Below, in pieces: positions 14,490 to 21,809 of a DNA stretch of 37,578 bases. Within the stretch, counting starts at the first letter, position 1; every line of letters begins with the position of its first letter. A model generated the notes under the pieces. That model saw nothing but the letters and a program-made list of their open reading frames with translations. It searched no databases and was not told where the DNA came from. Source of the stretch: an uncultured Clostridia bacterium (GTDB taxonomy: Bacteria > Bacillota > Clostridia > TANB77 > CAG-508); the NCBI GenBank assembly GCA_948517135.1, contig CAORJJ010000009.1:931-38508 (forward strand), given 5' to 3'. Both the position numbers and the translations under genes were made by a program.

Positions 14490-16202
14490 ATGAGTAAAGG
14501 TAAAGTAATTGGCGGAATAGCTATTCTCGCAGTAATCGTTTTTGCAGCAGTTTTCGGCATCATGTCACTGGTTGATAATGCAGGAAAAACAACAAATCAG
14601 ATTACAGCTGAACAAACAGTTGAAGAACTGAATCGGTACATTGACAAGAAAGTTGATTTAAAAAAAGTAGAAACCCCTACCAAAGGAACAGTAGACCTTG
14701 AAGCAAGCTCCTTGCAGGATGAACTTCCGGAAATTGAAACATATTTCTATAAGGTTGAAGGTAAAGGCGAAGTAAACATCGAAATCTTCTCTTCCCCTGA
14801 AAAAGCCGGCAGAGAAACTATGAAAGAATCTTCGGAAACTGATTATAATACCTGGCTCGTAAAAGTTGTTGAAGATTTCAATAACCAGGGCTACACTACA
14901 TCAGATGGCAGAACAGTTTCTGTCAGTCTTAGAAGTATTTCGTCTGGTGTTATGGTAGACTATATCGTTTCTGGAAAAAGTGTTCCTGATGCAATTACAC
15001 CATCAAATGAATGTTGGATTAACATGCTCAAGGCACATGGCATTTCCCTTACTCAGGAAAGCAAGTCTTTGGTTGGAAATGTCGCTGGTATCGTTTTAAA
15101 TAAGGAAACTTATGATAAAATTACAGAAAAATATGGTTCTGTAAATTTGGAAACCATTGTAGAGGCAACTATTAATAATGAAATTGCAATGAGTTATCCA
15201 AACCCCAATGCTAGCTCTGCTGGTATTAATTTCCTTATGTCAGAACTTCTTACCTTTGACAGCTCTAATCCACTTGGTGAAGAGGCAATTTCCAATTTCC
15301 AGGCCTTCCAGGAAAATATCCCTGTTGTTGCATATAACACAGTTCAGATGCAGGGTGCTGTTGATTCTGGAGTTTTGGATGCTATGATTCTGGAGTATCA
15401 GGGATATATTAATAAACCTGCACTTCGCAATTATATTTTTGTACCTTTTGGTTTGAGACATGACAACCCTCTTTACAGCATTGGTGATCTTTCAGCTGAG
15501 AAAAAAGAAGCAATTAAGCTTTTTGCTGATTTTGCAACAAATAGCGAGTCTCAGAAATCTGCTAAAGAATATGGATTTGGTGGTCATAGCGATTATGTCC
15601 CCGAAGTTTCTGAAGCAGATGGAAATACACTTTTAGATGCACAGCAAATCTGGAAAGACAAAAAAGATAATGGTCAGGAAATTATTTCTGTATTCATTAT
15701 TGACACATCTGGAAGTGTTGACGGTGCTCCTCTTAATGCAATGAAAGAGTCACTTATCAATGCTGGACAATATATCAACTCTGAAAACTATGTAGGATTG
15801 GTTACCTACAACAGCGACATAACCATCAACCTTCCAATTGATAAGTTTGATCTGAACCATCGAGCTTATTTCAATGGAGAAATCAGTAAATTAAGTGGTG
15901 CTGGTGGCACACGAACATTTGATGCAATTGCAGTTGGTATTCAGATGCTTGAAGAGGCAAAAGCCGATCATCCTGATGCTAAGTTCATGCTTTTCGTACT
16001 CAGCGATGGTAACAGTGATGGTTCTCTTGAAAAAGTAAGACCTTTCATTGAGAATCTGAATATTCCAGTTTATACAATCGGATACAACGCAAATATCGAA
16101 GCATTAAAAGAGATTTCAAAGATAAATGAAGCTGCAAACATCAATGCAGATACAGATGACATCATTTACTCCTTGAAGAATCTTTTCAATGCGCAGATGT
16201 AG
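14490..16202 (+). CDS. Membrane-anchored binding-domain/von Willebrand A fusion
   Basis: A 570-residue protein. An N-terminal membrane anchor (about 6-27) precedes an extracellular solute-binding-like domain (about 93-385). The domain opens with VNIEIFSS and contains PNPNASSAGINF, typical of type 2 binding proteins. A vWA domain follows at about 395-570. Its metal-ion-dependent adhesion site is complete: D405-T-S407-G-S409, a Thr at 474/476 (GGTRTF) and D506 (LSDG). Intact MIDAS residues imply divalent-metal-dependent ligand or protein binding. The ribosome binding site is AAGGAGGAG. Such vWA/binding-domain proteins are known near TelA genes. It ends at a strong terminator. The ligand and partner are unknown. 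Confidence 0.85.
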   Translation: MSKGKVIGGIAILAVIVFAAVFGIMSLVDNAGKTTNQITAEQTVEELNRYIDKKVDLKKVETPTKGTVDLEASSLQDELPEIETYFYKVEGKGEVNIEIFSSPEKAGRETMKESSETDYNTWLVKVVEDFNNQGYTTSDGRTVSVSLRSISSGVMVDYIVSGKSVPDAITPSNECWINMLKAHGISLTQESKSLVGNVAGIVLNKETYDKITEKYGSVNLETIVEATINNEIAMSYPNPNASSAGINFLMSELLTFDSSNPLGEEAISNFQAFQENIPVVAYNTVQMQGAVDSGVLDAMILEYQGYINKPALRNYIFVPFGLRHDNPLYSIGDLSAEKKEAIKLFADFATNSESQKSAKEYGFGGHSDYVPEVSEADGNTLLDAQQIWKDKKDNGQEIISVFIIDTSGSVDGAPLNAMKESLINAGQYINSENYVGLVTYNSDITINLPIDKFDLNHRAYFNGEISKLSGAGGTRTFDAIAVGIQMLEEAKADHPDAKFMLFVLSDGNSDGSLEKVRPFIENLNIPVYTIGYNANIEALKEISKINEAANINADTDDIIYSLKNLFNAQM

Positions 16203-16228
16203 TTTTCCAAAATCGTATTAAATAACCT

Positions 16229-16262
16229 AAAAACCCCAGGCGAGCAATTTGCCTGGGGTTTT
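16229..16262. terminator. Bidirectional terminator after the vWA gene
   Basis: Perfect stem AAACCCCAGGC / GCCTGGGGTTT with a 9-base loop, followed by TTTTCTCTGTTT on the plus strand and an A-rich flank for the convergent gene. Confidence 0.85.
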
Positions 16263-16283
16263 CTCTGTTTGTAATTATACAAC

Positions 16284-17042
16284 TCATTTTAGTTCAAAAT
16301 TTGACCACGATTCATAACAATCATTTTTTTCACACCACTCTTTAAGTGCTGGAGAATACGTCCTCCGAAAATCATCATATTCGAAATCTTTAATATCCTC
16401 ATAATTAAAAGATCTATAATCTATTGCTTTTACTAGTTTCATGTAATCTTCTACTTTGAATTGCTTGCAACTATATGTATCAAAGCACCAACCATCTTTA
16501 ACATAAATGACATGAACTGTATAGTAATGCTCTGGTTTTTTATCAAAATCAAAAAGTTTTTCTGCAATAAACCTTATTTCGCCTTTTCTCAAACATTTTA
16601 AAATAGCAAAACATGTAAAATAGCAAAAACCTCTACAATCTCGATACATTAACTGACTATACAGTTTTCCATCATCATCTTTCATTTTTTCAAAATCTTC
16701 TTTTAAAATAGCCTTTCCTTTGGTTGTATATTTTGTAAAAAATATTTTTGATTTCACTAACTCTAAAAAAGCTGAAATTTCAGAGTTAAACTTAAAAATA
16801 ATCCATGCAATAAATCCATAGTATACAAAAAAAGGTAAAATAATACATATTCCATTTACCAGTGTTTGCTCTACTAAAAAACACATTGTAAGAAATAATA
16901 TACATGGCATTAGTAGAACTATCATTAGTAACAAAAAGCACCAGATAGATATCTGTATTTCGTTTTTTAATAAAAGCGCAATATCTTGATCTTCCTTATT
17001 TAGTTTTCTTAAAAATGTTTTCCGTAGCAAAAATTTAAACAT
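16284..17042 (-). CDS. Membrane protein with transglutaminase-like Cys-His-Asp core
   Basis: A 252-residue protein with two membrane segments (about 32-58 and 62-84) and a soluble C-terminal domain. That domain reads CRGFC-YFTCF (C140) in a helix, then VHVIYVKDGW-CFDTY with H177 and D188. The order Cys (helix), His (strand), Asp (next strand) and the G-W-x2-D spacing match the transglutaminase/papain-like core. I propose a cysteine protease or acyltransferase, or a degenerate relative. The start is ATG at 17042: GGAGGG lies 8 bases before it, and that motif itself forms part of an upstream in-frame ATG at 17057, which is therefore rejected. It is convergent with the vWA gene and may belong to the same system. 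Confidence 0.65.
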   Translation of the reverse strand: MFKFLLRKTFLRKLNKEDQDIALLLKNEIQISIWCFLLLMIVLLMPCILFLTMCFLVEQTLVNGICIILPFFVYYGFIAWIIFKFNSEISAFLELVKSKIFFTKYTTKGKAILKEDFEKMKDDDGKLYSQLMYRDCRGFCYFTCFAILKCLRKGEIRFIAEKLFDFDKKPEHYYTVHVIYVKDGWCFDTYSCKQFKVEDYMKLVKAIDYRSFNYEDIKDFEYDDFRRTYSPALKEWCEKNDCYESWSNFELK

Positions 17043-17081
17043 ATAATATCCCTCCATCGTTTATTATTAGTTAACATAAAT

Positions 17082-17110
17082 ATCTTATCATATTTTTACT
17101 ATTTTATCAA
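17082..17110 (-). promoter_or_regulatory. SigA promoter of the transglutaminase-like gene
   Basis: TTGATA (17105-17110, minus strand), 17-base spacer, TAAGAT (17082-17087). ATGTTAAC (17070-17077) overlaps the expected transcription start. Confidence 0.55.
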
Positions 17111-17116
17111 GCAAAA

Positions 17117-17139
17117 ACTCGCCTAAAAATTAGGCGAGT
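17117..17139 (-). terminator. Terminator of the beta-propeller gene
   Basis: Perfect 9-bp stem ACTCGCCTA / TAGGCGAGT, 5-base loop and a T-tract on the minus strand, 5 bases past the stop codon. Confidence 0.8.
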
Positions 17140-17144
17140 CATAT

Positions 17145-18521
17145 TTATCCAGCTGTATTTGTTACTGGAGCTTCTGTATTTGTTGCTTCAGCAGGAGTTT
17201 CTGGTGTTGTCTCTACTGGTGTTTCTGTATTTCCTGAAACACTTGATTCATCAATAGTTTCATCATAATATTGTGCATATTCTAAATTATATATTTTCTT
17301 TTCAGTTCCTGTCATATTTTTATTAACAAGATTTATAAATCCTGATTCATCATCATGATCTAAGTACATTACCCAATCACCTACAACATTTATATATGAA
17401 GAATATGTTGATAATTGTTTTACTTTTTGTGGTTCTTTTTCTGTTCCATCAGCTTTTACTCTATATAAGCAAACTGTGTAATCTTCATTTTCTGCATCAA
17501 GATAATTCAAATAATATAAATAACCATCTTTTAAATTTAAGTTATATGCTGTTGTATCTAAAATTAATTCTTCTTCTCCAGAATCAACTTTTGTTCTATA
17601 TATTTGTTTATCTGTATTTGTATAGTAAATATAGTCATTTTCTATATCAACACTATATAATCTTTTGTTTTCTAAAATTGGTCTTCCATTTGTTCCATCT
17701 AAATTCATAATATATGTTATATAGTTGTCTCCTGATTCATTTGCAACATTATATAAAATATATTTATTTGTAATTCCTATATAGCCAGTTCCATTATCAG
17801 CAACTTTTTGAGCATTTGTTCCATCTAAATTCATTTTATAAATGTTTTCATCTGCACCAATATAATAAATTGAATTATTTAATACATAAATTTCATAACA
17901 ATCATTATTAAAGTTGTTATCATTTATAACTTCTAAATCTGAGCCATCTTTTTTCATTCTATATATTTTATTATCAACTTCATCTGATTCATTATATTCT
18001 CCAGCTCCAACTCCAATGAAATATATATGATTTTTATAATAATTTATTGAAAGAATATCTATATCTTCCATAAATAATTCTTGTGGTTCTTCTTTCCCAT
18101 TATTCTTCACTTTATAGATTCCTACTTTTGAAGAATCTTCATTTGGAGATAAATAATAAATATATTTTCCATCATCTGCACCATATCCATAGTTTCTTAT
18201 ATTTCCTATTGTATTTCCAATTTTGTTAGAAAAAACACCTAAAGCTTGTAAAATTATTAAACTTGCAACTGCTATAATAATTACTATAATAGCACCAGCT
18301 ATAACAAATTTTAGTTTACTATTTTTTTCTTTGTCATTTGTTACTTTAAACTCATCTTCCTTCTTTTCTTTTTTTGAATCTCCTTCTTTTTTCTTTTCTT
18401 GTGATAATTCTTCTGTTTTTTCTTTTTCATTTGAAAGTTCTTCTAAAAGATTTTTTTTGCATTCTTCACAAATTTTTTCTTCTCCTTCTGGAATTTCTTT
18501 TCCACAATTAGTACAATTCAT
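17145..18521 (-). CDS. Zinc-ribbon, single-TM, beta-propeller (DUF5050-like) protein
   Basis: A 458-residue protein in four parts. An N-terminal zinc ribbon has C3-x2-C6 and C18-x2-C21. A Lys/Glu-rich linker is followed by a membrane helix at about 72-96. A repeated domain (about 105-420) is built of units such as YIYYLSPNEDSSKVGIYKV, IYRMKKDGSDLEVI and YYIGADENIYKMNLDGTN, typical of DUF5050 propellers. A Thr/Pro/Glu/Ala tail follows (about 430-458). The ribbon would be cytosolic and the propeller extracellular. Function is unknown; a sensing or scaffold role is plausible. It starts after AAGGAGG, 19 bases behind the dockerin-autolysin gene, so the two probably form an operon. Confidence 0.82.
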   Translation of the reverse strand: MNCTNCGKEIPEGEEKICEECKKNLLEELSNEKEKTEELSQEKKKEGDSKKEKKEDEFKVTNDKEKNSKLKFVIAGAIIVIIIAVASLIILQALGVFSNKIGNTIGNIRNYGYGADDGKYIYYLSPNEDSSKVGIYKVKNNGKEEPQELFMEDIDILSINYYKNHIYFIGVGAGEYNESDEVDNKIYRMKKDGSDLEVINDNNFNNDCYEIYVLNNSIYYIGADENIYKMNLDGTNAQKVADNGTGYIGITNKYILYNVANESGDNYITYIMNLDGTNGRPILENKRLYSVDIENDYIYYTNTDKQIYRTKVDSGEEELILDTTAYNLNLKDGYLYYLNYLDAENEDYTVCLYRVKADGTEKEPQKVKQLSTYSSYINVVGDWVMYLDHDDESGFINLVNKNMTGTEKKIYNLEYAQYYDETIDESSVSGNTETPVETTPETPAEATNTEAPVTNTAG

Positions 18522-18540
18522 TATTTTTCCTCCTTAAATT

Positions 18541-20301
18541 TTATAAGCCTAAAAAAGCTTCTTCTTTTATACAATTTAATAAATATACAACATCTGTTAT
18601 ATTAAAATTTGCATTACCTTTTACACATGCTGCTCTTTTATTAACTGCTTCTAAATTTGTATTATTTTGTACAGCGTTTAACATAGAAATTGCATCTATT
18701 ATATTAAGACTTCCATCTCCATTTACATCGCCTCTTTTTATAATTGTATATGTAGTACCACCAATTGAAGCTTTATGTCCAGTTGCTAATGTATCTGATG
18801 TTACTTGATTTCCAGCTGAATCTACAATTGTCATTTCTCCAACTTCTTTATATTTTGTTCTTACATCATTACATGTTATATCTGGTAAAATTTCAATACA
18901 TGGTCCATAATCAAATATTACTCTCACATCTGTTTCTAAGTTCTTAGGTGGTTTAACAGGTTTTGGTGGGTCTTGTGGCTTAATTGGTCCTGGTGGCGGT
19001 GCATTACCTCCAGTTGTGCCATCTGCAAAAATAAATGTCTGATTTCCCCTTATTCTTTCAGCATATCCATAAGTTCCAGTTCTTTCTGAAACAATTAAAT
19101 CCCAATATGAACCATTTATTGGAGCTGCAGACCTTTGTAATACTTTAATTCTTTCTCCATTATTTAGAGTTCCTATTGCAGTACCATTTGCTGATGCTCT
19201 AACAGTTAATGTATTTATATTTTGTATATTTGCAATTTCATAGAAAATTGTACTTGGCTCTGATTGATTTGGTCTAGCACAAGCTGTTCTTGGCATATTC
19301 TCATAAACAGGTATTATAAATACATGATTATTTGCACCTAAATTACTATAATACTTTCTTAAACTTGTTCCTTGACTTTGAGCAGCCATTATATTTTGTT
19401 GATATTGATGTGAACCTAGTGCCGATTTTCCTGATACATTAAATTTTTGATAATACAATGTATTTTGACTATACCTTGATATATAGCTATTTTTAACCTC
19501 TTTTGCTCCACCAAAAATTGAAGCTCTTCTAGATGTCCAACCATGACTTTGAGCATATGCTAATCCATTATTTATTATTGTAGATGAACCATTACCATAA
19601 GAACCTATATTAAAATAATTATAACATCCTACATAATTTCCATTATAACCATTACCATTACTTAAAGTAGAACCATTCTTTCCATGTTCATTAACAATTT
19701 TAGCAACTAAGAAATATCCATTTATATTATATTCATGACTAGCATCAACAATTGCTTGAATTGCTTCTCCATTATTCAAATAAGCTCCATATCCTGAAAC
19801 AGCTCTTGCTATATCATCATATGATACATCTGCACCTTCTAAATCTTTAAATTGAAAAACATCACTTTCATTTATTGAGTTTCTAGGATCTATCATATAT
19901 GCCAAAGCATCTAAAGATGCACAGCACCATGAACCATTATCAAAAACTCTATTCCCACAAATTGGGCAAAGCCATTTTCCATTATATTTTGCACCTATCT
20001 GAAATAGATTTAAAGGTGTTCCATTATGCCCTTGATATTCTGTTACTAATACTTCTCCCCAATCTAATCCTGTGTAATAAAGTAAAAATGTATAATTGTG
20101 ATGACTTGCTTGCAAATTTTTTATTAATTGTTTATAGCCTGGATATAAGTTATCATCTAATCCATCTATATCTCTAGTTAAATTTCCTGGTGCACCTCTT
20201 ACTGCTAAAACTTTACTTGAAGTTATTGGATTAAATGATATTAATAAATATGATGCAATCATTACTAATATTATACTTATTACCAATTTTTTATATTTCA
20301 C
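18541..20301 (-). CDS. Secreted GH73-like autolysin with SH3 and dockerin
   Basis: A 586-residue secreted protein. An N-terminal signal peptide (about 1-30) is followed by an unusual cysteine knuckle CPICGNRVF...WCC (112-127) and a glucosaminidase-like domain (about 150-330). Likely catalytic E205 sits in KIVNEHG, and YNYFNIGSYG (227-236) fits LytG-type enzymes that cut peptidoglycan glycan strands. An SH3-like domain spans about 355-420, then a Pro/Lys-rich linker (431-453) and a small beta domain. A type I dockerin closes the protein: GDVNGDGSLNIIDAISML (524-541) and a diverged second repeat KGNANFNITDVVYLLN (561-576). Dockerin implies docking to a cohesin-bearing surface protein. ATG follows AGAGGTG. 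It has its own promoter and a palindrome at the transcription start. Confidence 0.82.
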   Translation of the reverse strand: MKYKKLVISIILVMIASYLLISFNPITSSKVLAVRGAPGNLTRDIDGLDDNLYPGYKQLIKNLQASHHNYTFLLYYTGLDWGEVLVTEYQGHNGTPLNLFQIGAKYNGKWLCPICGNRVFDNGSWCCASLDALAYMIDPRNSINESDVFQFKDLEGADVSYDDIARAVSGYGAYLNNGEAIQAIVDASHEYNINGYFLVAKIVNEHGKNGSTLSNGNGYNGNYVGCYNYFNIGSYGNGSSTIINNGLAYAQSHGWTSRRASIFGGAKEVKNSYISRYSQNTLYYQKFNVSGKSALGSHQYQQNIMAAQSQGTSLRKYYSNLGANNHVFIIPVYENMPRTACARPNQSEPSTIFYEIANIQNINTLTVRASANGTAIGTLNNGERIKVLQRSAAPINGSYWDLIVSERTGTYGYAERIRGNQTFIFADGTTGGNAPPPGPIKPQDPPKPVKPPKNLETDVRVIFDYGPCIEILPDITCNDVRTKYKEVGEMTIVDSAGNQVTSDTLATGHKASIGGTTYTIIKRGDVNGDGSLNIIDAISMLNAVQNNTNLEAVNKRAACVKGNANFNITDVVYLLNCIKEEAFLGL

Positions 20302-20319
20302 ATTATCACCTCTTAATTC

Positions 20320-20360
20320 AATTGAATAATTAATACTACAATAGTCTCAATTATTCAATT
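20320..20360. repeat. Inverted repeat at the transcription start of the autolysin gene
   Basis: 12-base arms AATTGAATAATT / AATTATTCAATT separated by 17 bases. The right arm spans the predicted +1, so it is better explained as an operator than as an RNA hairpin. There is no T-tract to make it a metK terminator. Confidence 0.5.
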
Positions 20361-20362
20361 AA

Positions 20363-20391
20363 ATTATATAGATAATGACAGCAAAAGTCAA
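20363..20391 (-). promoter_or_regulatory. SigA promoter of the autolysin operon
   Basis: TTGACT (20386-20391, minus strand), 17-base spacer, TATAAT (20363-20368). Confidence 0.75.
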
Positions 20392-20419
20392 TAAATGCTA
20401 TATTACATTTACCTTACAT

Positions 20420-21568
20420 CTATGCTAATTTTATTATTTGCTCCCATGGTAAATCTTTTTTGCCAAAATGACCATAATTAGTTGTTTTCTTGTATATTGG
20501 TCTTCTTAAATCTAAACTTTCAATAATTCCTCTTGGTGTAAGTTTAAAGTTGTTTCTTATTTTTTGAATTATTTCACTATCTAAAATTTTTCCAGTTCCA
20601 AATGTATCTACATATATAGAAAGTGGTTCTGCAACACCTATTGCATAAGAAAGTTGAATTTCACATTTACTTGCAAATCCATTTGCAACAATATTTTTAG
20701 CTATATATCTTGCCATGTATGCTGCTGATCTATCAACTTTAGTTGGGTCTTTACCTGAAAAAGCTCCTCCACCATGACGACTATATCCACCATATGTATC
20801 AACAATAATCTTTCTACCTGTTAATCCACTATCTCCTAATGGTCCACCAATAACAAATCTTCCAGTAGGATTTATATAGTATTTTGTTTCTGAATCTAGT
20901 AATTCTGCTGGTACTATTGGTTTTATTACATATTCTTTTATATCAGATTTTAATTTTTCTAAATCTGCATCACTATTATGTTGTGTAGATACAACAATTG
21001 TATCTATTCTTACTGGTTTATTATCTTCATATTCTACTGTAACTTGAACTTTTCCATCTGGTCTTATGTAATTAATTATATTTTCTTTTCTAACCTCACT
21101 TAATCTTTTAGCTAGTTTATGTGCTAAATATATTGGCATTGGCATATAATCTTCAGTTTCATTAGTTGCAAAACCAAACATCATACCTTGGTCTCCTGCA
21201 CCTTCTGATTCTTCTTCATGTATTCCTTCTTTATTTTCTAGTGACTTGTCCACTCCAAGTGCAATATCTGCTGACTGTTTTGATATGTTTAATAAAACTT
21301 TGCAAGTTCTATAATCAATATCAGTTTCACTATTATCAAAACCAACTTCTTTTATAGTGTTTCTCACTATTTGTTCAATATCAACTTCTGCATTTGAAGT
21401 AATTTCTCCTGTAACTAAAATCTGCCCTTTTCCAGCAACAGTTTCACATGCAACTCTTGAATATGGATCTTTTGCAAAATAACTATCCAAAATACTATCT
21501 GATATATAATCACATAATTTATCTGGATGACCTTCTGTAACACTTTCTGATGTAAATAATCTTCTCAT
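20420..21568 (-). CDS. metK: S-adenosylmethionine synthetase
   Basis: A 382-residue enzyme that makes S-adenosylmethionine from methionine and ATP. Signature segments are FTSESVTEGHPDK near the N-terminus (His and Asp of the active site), the GAGDQGMMFGFA loop near residue 117, and GGAFSGKDPTKVDRSAAYM near 250. The ATG at 21568 follows AAGGAGG by 8 bases; an in-frame ATG 60 bases upstream lies within the riboswitch terminator and is rejected. Transcription is controlled by a SAM-I riboswitch and terminator immediately upstream, driven by a consensus promoter. No other methionine-cycle gene is adjacent. Confidence 0.97.
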   Translation of the reverse strand: MRRLFTSESVTEGHPDKLCDYISDSILDSYFAKDPYSRVACETVAGKGQILVTGEITSNAEVDIEQIVRNTIKEVGFDNSETDIDYRTCKVLLNISKQSADIALGVDKSLENKEGIHEEESEGAGDQGMMFGFATNETEDYMPMPIYLAHKLAKRLSEVRKENIINYIRPDGKVQVTVEYEDNKPVRIDTIVVSTQHNSDADLEKLKSDIKEYVIKPIVPAELLDSETKYYINPTGRFVIGGPLGDSGLTGRKIIVDTYGGYSRHGGGAFSGKDPTKVDRSAAYMARYIAKNIVANGFASKCEIQLSYAIGVAEPLSIYVDTFGTGKILDSEIIQKIRNNFKLTPRGIIESLDLRRPIYKKTTNYGHFGKKDLPWEQIIKLA

Positions 21569-21607
21569 AATTAAATCCTCCTTTTTAAATTTTTCTTTTT
21601 GATAAAA

Positions 21608-21638
21608 CAAAAAGAACTCTATGCACAAATAGAGTTCC
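21608..21638 (-). terminator. Riboswitch-controlled terminator of metK
   Basis: Stem GAACTCTAT / ATAGAGTTC with a 6-base loop, followed on the minus strand by a TTTTTG tract. It lies between the SAM aptamer and the metK ribosome binding site and is the expression platform. Confidence 0.85.
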
Positions 21639-21662
21639 TGAATAATTCATATTATTACCATA

Positions 21663-21765
21663 ATCATCATTCAAAGCATCCTTTTGTGCTCTGTCGGTAT
21701 TAGCACCTAAATTAATAGGTTGCTGTGGAGTCTAAAAGCCGATTCTCTCGTCCACTCTTGATAAT
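21663..21765 (-). promoter_or_regulatory. SAM-I (S-box) riboswitch aptamer
   Basis: On the minus strand the order of S-box elements is clear: ATCAAGAG-TGGACGAG at the 5' side, then a CAGCAACC-TATTA...TAGGTGCTAA P3-P4 region and ACCGACAGAG. A P1 helix closes between ATTATCA and TGATGAT. SAM binding stabilises the aptamer and allows the terminator downstream to form, shutting off metK. The identity of the gene it serves supports the call. Confidence 0.93.
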
Positions 21766-21780
21766 ACTTTTATAATATGT

Positions 21781-21809
21781 ATTTTACTATATAAGTCGAT
21801 TTTTGTCAA
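21781..21809 (-). promoter_or_regulatory. SigA promoter of metK
   Basis: TTGACA (21804-21809, minus strand; overlapping the stop codon of the upstream gene), 17-base spacer, TAAAAT (21781-21786). Confidence 0.7.

Noticed and set aside
9105..16202. Classic tellurite-resistance (Ter) operon
   Set aside because: No TerB, TerC, TerD/E or TerZ homologue is visible; only TelA and XpaC-like parts are shared.
10633..16202. ABC importer
   Set aside because: Solute-binding-like domains are present but there is no permease or ATPase, and the proteins lack lipoboxes.
21569..21628. Longer N-terminus for metK
   Set aside because: It lies in the riboswitch terminator; the family starts at RRLFTSE and AAGGAGG fits the start at 21568.
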